Assembly: GCA_015061625.1 (NCBI GenBank) | Contig: SUWG01000002.1 | Location: forward strand, 62,001-126,000 | Length of the DNA stretch: 64,000 bases | Direction of reading: 5' to 3' | Source: Lentisphaerota bacterium | GTDB taxonomy: Bacteria > Verrucomicrobiota > Lentisphaeria > Victivallales > Victivallaceae | Part shown: in pieces, positions 60,755 to 64,000 of the stretch | Layout: each line of letters begins with the position of its first letter | How positions within the stretch are numbered: position 1 is the stretch's first letter | Position numbers and translations under genes: made by a program | Notes under the pieces: model-generated | Databases searched by the model: none | Told to the model about the DNA's origin: nothing | Seen by the model: the letters and a program-made list of their open reading frames with translations, nothing else

Positions 60755-62482
60755 ATGTGTATTGATTTTAAGCAAATTGGCAAATTCATGTTGGAAAAAT
60801 TGCGTAAAGTGCGTGATTTTTTTGCCGTTTCTGCCGGCGAGGCCGCTTATATCCTTTTGATGTTTATCATTATGTCGGTGATCAATTATCTGTTGATCGC
60901 CATGAATGGATTTTCTTTGTCATATTCTAAAATCTGGCCTCCGTTGTCATGCTTGAATGATGTTATTCCATTGTTGTTTTTTTTACTCACCGGTCATTTT
61001 ATCTGCCGCCGCAACCGTTGGTTTTTATGGGGAGTAACTACGGCACAATTTTTGATTTTATTTATCTTGCTGGCAATATATTTTACCACCGGCACATTTT
61101 TTTGCGAATCTGTTCTGTATCTTGTTTATGATACCACATGGGAAGAAACAGAGGGATTTTTTTCCGCCTACGTTTCGTTCAAAAGTCTGTTGATTTTAAC
61201 CGGCATTGCAGCGGCGTATTTTGTTTCGTTGTATTTTGCGATGAAACTGTACCAACCGGCAAAGAAATATTGCGCCGGGGATCTTGGTGCAATCGGGGTT
61301 ATTGTTCTTATTTTGCTGTGGCCGGCAGTAAATACAGTCAGAAGCGGTGAATGGAATGTTGTCAGTGCAATGTTTCAAACTCATCCGTTGAATGGCATAT
61401 ATGAACATATCCGCAGTTTCAACCGCCATGCCGGAGAATTTATCGTTGAAATGCGTCACCGTACGCCGCCGGATTATGTGGTTCTTGCTCCGGAATTAGT
61501 CGAAGAACCGCCGATCGGTGTATTGGTGATCGGTGAGTCTGCCATCCGCTCTCACCACTCTATTTATGGTTATGAACGCAATACGACACCGAATTTGCTG
61601 GCGAGAAAAGATGCTATCATCGCTTTTGATGATACTATCGCCGTTTTGCCGATGACCATAACCGCCCTGAAATATTGGTTGACCAATATGACTTTGGAAA
61701 ATCGTCATGTGGCATGGACTGTTTTTGATGCTTTGAAAGTTGCCGGATACCGGATCGATGTGATCACCAACCAAAACAAATCCGGTTGGGCAGATTCACC
61801 TCTGCAAATGATTTTCAGCACTGCTGACAGTATAACTTATATGCATGAAGAGAATTTCAGTGATTTGCAGGAGGATAGAGATGCCGGTATTTATGATGGC
61901 ATTTTACTGCCTTCATTTATTCAGTGGGTTGCTGTCAGTACCAGTAGGGAAACGGAGGAGACTCCCCGTTTGGCAGTTGTTCATCTATTTGGCAGTCACG
62001 AGCCGTATGCATCGCGTTATCCGGCCGATTTTTCCAGAATTTTTCTGGATGACACCGGTTATTCGCCGCGGGTAAATGAATACGATACATCTGTGCTTTA
62101 TACCGATATGGTGCTGGGCAGAATGCTGGAAGAGTTGGAAAAACTGGATCGTCCGGCGTATCTTGTTTATATTTCGGATCATGGTTCTGTTTGTGATACG
62201 GAGCGTTTGAGAACACCAGGTTCGGAAGAGAACACTGCTTACGAAGTTCCATTTTTAATTTGGACTAATCGCCGTTACCGGGAATTGATGGCAGATACCG
62301 TGCGCAGAATGAATGATCGGCGTCATGTCCCGTTGCAGGCAGATCGGGCGCATTTCGGGTTGTTGGAAATGATGGGGATCATCTTTACCAAAGATGTGGA
62401 AAGAGACAATTTCCTTTCTGAAAACTTTATGGAACTTCCGCGTTTCATAAGAGAAGGTCAGGCTCCGTATATAAAGGAATGA
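60755..62482 (+). CDS. EptA/CptA-like phosphoethanolamine transferase (sulfatase superfamily)
   Basis: Inner-membrane protein of 575 residues with about five membrane segments, then a periplasmic sulfatase-fold domain. It probably moves phosphoethanolamine or another phospho-headgroup from a lipid to LPS or a surface glycan. The active-site region is VIGESAIRSHHSIYGYERNT: the nucleophile after Glu is Ser, where EptA has Thr. Other metal ligands are likely in VVHLFGSHEPY and YISDHGSVC. The start at 60755 fits the promoter; 60788 is also possible. It overlaps the acyltransferase frame at its stop. Confidence 0.82.
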   Translation: MCIDFKQIGKFMLEKLRKVRDFFAVSAGEAAYILLMFIIMSVINYLLIAMNGFSLSYSKIWPPLSCLNDVIPLLFFLLTGHFICRRNRWFLWGVTTAQFLILFILLAIYFTTGTFFCESVLYLVYDTTWEETEGFFSAYVSFKSLLILTGIAAAYFVSLYFAMKLYQPAKKYCAGDLGAIGVIVLILLWPAVNTVRSGEWNVVSAMFQTHPLNGIYEHIRSFNRHAGEFIVEMRHRTPPDYVVLAPELVEEPPIGVLVIGESAIRSHHSIYGYERNTTPNLLARKDAIIAFDDTIAVLPMTITALKYWLTNMTLENRHVAWTVFDALKVAGYRIDVITNQNKSGWADSPLQMIFSTADSITYMHEENFSDLQEDRDAGIYDGILLPSFIQWVAVSTSRETEETPRLAVVHLFGSHEPYASRYPADFSRIFLDDTGYSPRVNEYDTSVLYTDMVLGRMLEELEKLDRPAYLVYISDHGSVCDTERLRTPGSEENTAYEVPFLIWTNRRYRELMADTVRRMNDRRHVPLQADRAHFGLLEMMGIIFTKDVERDNFLSENFMELPRFIREGQAPYIKE

Positions 62483-62487
62483 TTATA

Positions 62488-63543
62488 ATGAAAGAGCGTC
62501 AGTACGGATTGGACCTATACCGTATTATGGCAATGCTGATGATTACAGCGTTGCATATAAATTTTCAACATTGCAATTTGCTGAATCGGCATATTTCCCC
62601 GGTGGGGTTGTATTACGCCGGATTGATTATAGAATATGTTTGTTTTGCCGGGGTGAATTGTTTTGCCATGCTTTCCGGTTTCTTAATGGGAAACAATACC
62701 GGCGGTTATGATCGGCATTGGGGGTATCGCAGTTCTTCATTTCTGCTCAAGATGGTTTTTTGGGGGATTTTGCTTTATTTATTGGTTTATTTCTGTTTTC
62801 CCGGAGGGCGCGAATACGATTTCGATATGCGAAAAACAGTATTCCCATTTATCGGTTTCTGGTGGTATATAAGTGCTTACTGCGGCGTATTGATATTTAT
62901 GCCGCTGCTCAATACCGCATTGAGTAAATTTTCCAAACGTGATTATATCGTCTTATCGGCAGTGATGCTTGCTGTTTTTTCTGCGATTCCGACTTATTAT
63001 GATAATAATAGCGGCAATATGATTCTGGCCAATGGTTACTCAACTATTTGGCTGATCATTTGTTTTATTTTCGGAGCGGCGATCAAAAAACTTCTGCCGG
63101 AAATATTGCAAATAAAAAGAATCACTCTGATTCTGATTTTGCTGTTGTTGTCAAGTGTCGCTGTTCCGCTGGCTGTGGAATTGCTGGCCGGTAAGCGGTA
63201 TATGGAGTATACCACTCCATTTTGTGTGTTGGAAGCGGCCTGTCTGCTGATACTTTGTTCCCGGATAAAGATGGTCGATCCATTGTGGATCAAAATAATT
63301 TCTTTTATCAGTGTCAATTCATTGGGAATATATTTGGTGCAGAATTATCCGTATTTCTGGGAAAAGTACATAGTTCGCCACAATCCGCCGGTATATGAGC
63401 CGCTGAAATATTTGTGGTATCTGCCCGGAGTTATTTTGGCTTTGATGATAATCGGAGTATTCAGTAATTTTGCGGTGGATAAAATATACCGCATTGCCGG
63501 AGTTGATCGTTTGTTGCGTAAAATTTTTGCAATAAAACGCTGA
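62488..63543 (+). CDS. Acyltransferase family 3 membrane protein (OatA/OafA-like)
   Basis: Integral membrane protein of 351 residues with about ten helices. The family landmarks are LDLYRIMAMLMITALHINFQ near the N-terminus, with the conserved Arg and His, and FWWYISAYCGVLIFMPLLN. Such proteins O-acetylate or acylate surface sugars. AAGGA at 62474-62478 favours ATG 62488 over 62479, which overlaps the upstream stop. As the partner of the EptA-like gene it probably modifies the same envelope glycan (inference). Confidence 0.85.
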   Translation: MKERQYGLDLYRIMAMLMITALHINFQHCNLLNRHISPVGLYYAGLIIEYVCFAGVNCFAMLSGFLMGNNTGGYDRHWGYRSSSFLLKMVFWGILLYLLVYFCFPGGREYDFDMRKTVFPFIGFWWYISAYCGVLIFMPLLNTALSKFSKRDYIVLSAVMLAVFSAIPTYYDNNSGNMILANGYSTIWLIICFIFGAAIKKLLPEILQIKRITLILILLLLSSVAVPLAVELLAGKRYMEYTTPFCVLEAACLLILCSRIKMVDPLWIKIISFISVNSLGIYLVQNYPYFWEKYIVRHNPPVYEPLKYLWYLPGVILALMIIGVFSNFAVDKIYRIAGVDRLLRKIFAIKR

Positions 63544-63711
63544 ATTTGTGAAAACTATTCTGTTTTTTGATCAGATTGCCGGATAAATAAAAGCAATTGT
63601 TGTAAAATCATTCCCGGATATCGTCTGTCAAACACCTTCCCGTTGATTGCTCGCGCGGTTTCAGAATCAGTGGAATATTTGAGCAAAAAAATAAATGCCT
63701 TAAAAGTCTAC
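63544..63711. other. Intergenic region without recognisable gene
   Basis: Between the acyltransferase stop and the rpoZ terminator I see no gene, promoter or strong hairpin. A 65-codon frame at 63643-63840 has no ribosome-binding site and runs through the terminator into rpoZ antisense. Confidence 0.6.
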
Positions 63712-63768
63712 AATAATAAAAAAAGGGGCGTTGCTTACCTTGTTTCAAGGTTTGGCAACTGCCCCTTT
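63712..63768 (-). terminator. Terminator of rpoZ
   Basis: An 8-bp outer stem (63722-63729 with 63761-63768) continues into a 5-bp inner stem (63730-63734 with 63755-63759). On the minus strand a long U-rich run follows (63712-63724). Confidence 0.82.
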
Positions 63769-63782
63769 GTCAGATATAAGAA

Positions 63783-64000
63783 TTACTCTTCTGCGGCCGT
63801 TTTTTCTTCAGCGGCTTCGGTTTCATCCGGGAATTCGTAGGTCAAAAGACCTTCTGCAATTTCCAGGAGAGCAATGTCAAGCAGATTCTCTGAATCGCAT
63901 TTGATCATTGGCCGGCCGCCGGCGGCTAACTGTTTGGCGCGTTTGGCGGCGACGACTGAAAGAATCTGCGGATCAGTGATGTTCTGTTTGGCCCGTTCCA
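63783..64000 (-). CDS. rpoZ: DNA-directed RNA polymerase omega subunit (partial, 5' end off window)
   Basis: The last 71 codons and the stop of a gene entering from the right. The peptide reads ITDPQILSVVAAKRAKQLA, then AGGRPMIKCDSENLLDIALL and EIAEGLLTYEF, matching the conserved core of omega (VVAAKRARQL and IALxEIAEG). The tail is acidic and Ala/Glu-rich. Omega helps assemble RNA polymerase and, in many bacteria, forms part of a ppGpp site. The start lies outside the window. Confidence 0.9.
   Translation of the reverse strand, partial: ERAKQNITDPQILSVVAAKRAKQLAAGGRPMIKCDSENLLDIALLEIAEGLLTYEFPDETEAAEEKTAAEE

Noticed and set aside
63643-63840. 65-codon plus-strand frame
   Set aside because: It crosses the rpoZ terminator, lies antisense to rpoZ and has no ribosome-binding site.

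Overview
The window looks like the chromosome of an anaerobic, Gram-negative, polysaccharide-degrading member of the Lentisphaerota (Victivallis-like). This is inferred from gene content. There are four prepilin-type FTLIELL proteins beside large secreted hydrolase-like proteins, a Kdo/heptose LPS block, superoxide reductase, flavodiiron protein and rubredoxin, the [FeFe]-hydrogenase maturase HydG, an L-fucose isomerase and several glycosidase-like genes. Codon use is fairly uniform except in a phage-like remnant at 37.9-39.5 kb. No rRNA, tRNA, CRISPR array or transposase was seen.

Layout. 0-6.1 kb: partial rsmB (-), a sodium:solute symporter (+), L-fucose isomerase (-) and a thioesterase (+). 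6.1-22.9 kb: three paralogous minus-strand cassettes, each with a prepilin-like protein, a small CBM-like secreted protein and a very large secreted glycosidase-like protein. They are interspersed with two AraC regulators and a small Cys-rich protein. 22.9-28.6 kb: a cytoplasmic glycosidase-like protein, a zinc-type dehydrogenase and a polytopic GT-C-like membrane protein. 28.6-34.4 kb: a hypothetical gene and an LPS operon (membrane protein, heptose-7-P kinase, kdsA, kdsC, LptA/OstA-like). 34.5-39.7 kb: DMT transporter, efp, acyl-CoA ligase, a truncated MuF-C-like phage fragment and xseB. 39.8-42.0 kb: oxygen-defence operon. 42.1-44.3 kb: AraC regulator and sialidase-like propeller protein. 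44.4-50.5 kb: LRR protein, hydG, uvrB. 50.7-60.7 kb: a second glycan operon (GntR/LacI-type regulator, GH106-like hydrolase, prepilin-like protein, DUF6259-like protein, small secreted protein, creatininase family). 60.7-63.5 kb: EptA/CptA-like transferase and acyltransferase-3. Right edge: partial rpoZ.

Most striking features. (1) The prepilin + CBM-like + giant hydrolase cassette occurs three times in tandem, with a looser fourth version at 52-59.6 kb. (2) Two prepilin genes carry an in-frame repeat of about 185 bp with a long imperfect hairpin and a 60-bp stretch identical between copies. It duplicates the prepilin signal, much like the Rickettsia palindromic elements that insert within genes. 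The other two prepilin genes carry unrelated palindromes at exactly the same place. (3) Two AraC-linked cassettes share TGTC repeats phased at 11 and 10 bp upstream of the promoter. (4) A promoter pattern, TTGNNN-16/17-TATATT (often preceded by GG), can be read in front of many genes and corrects several start codons.
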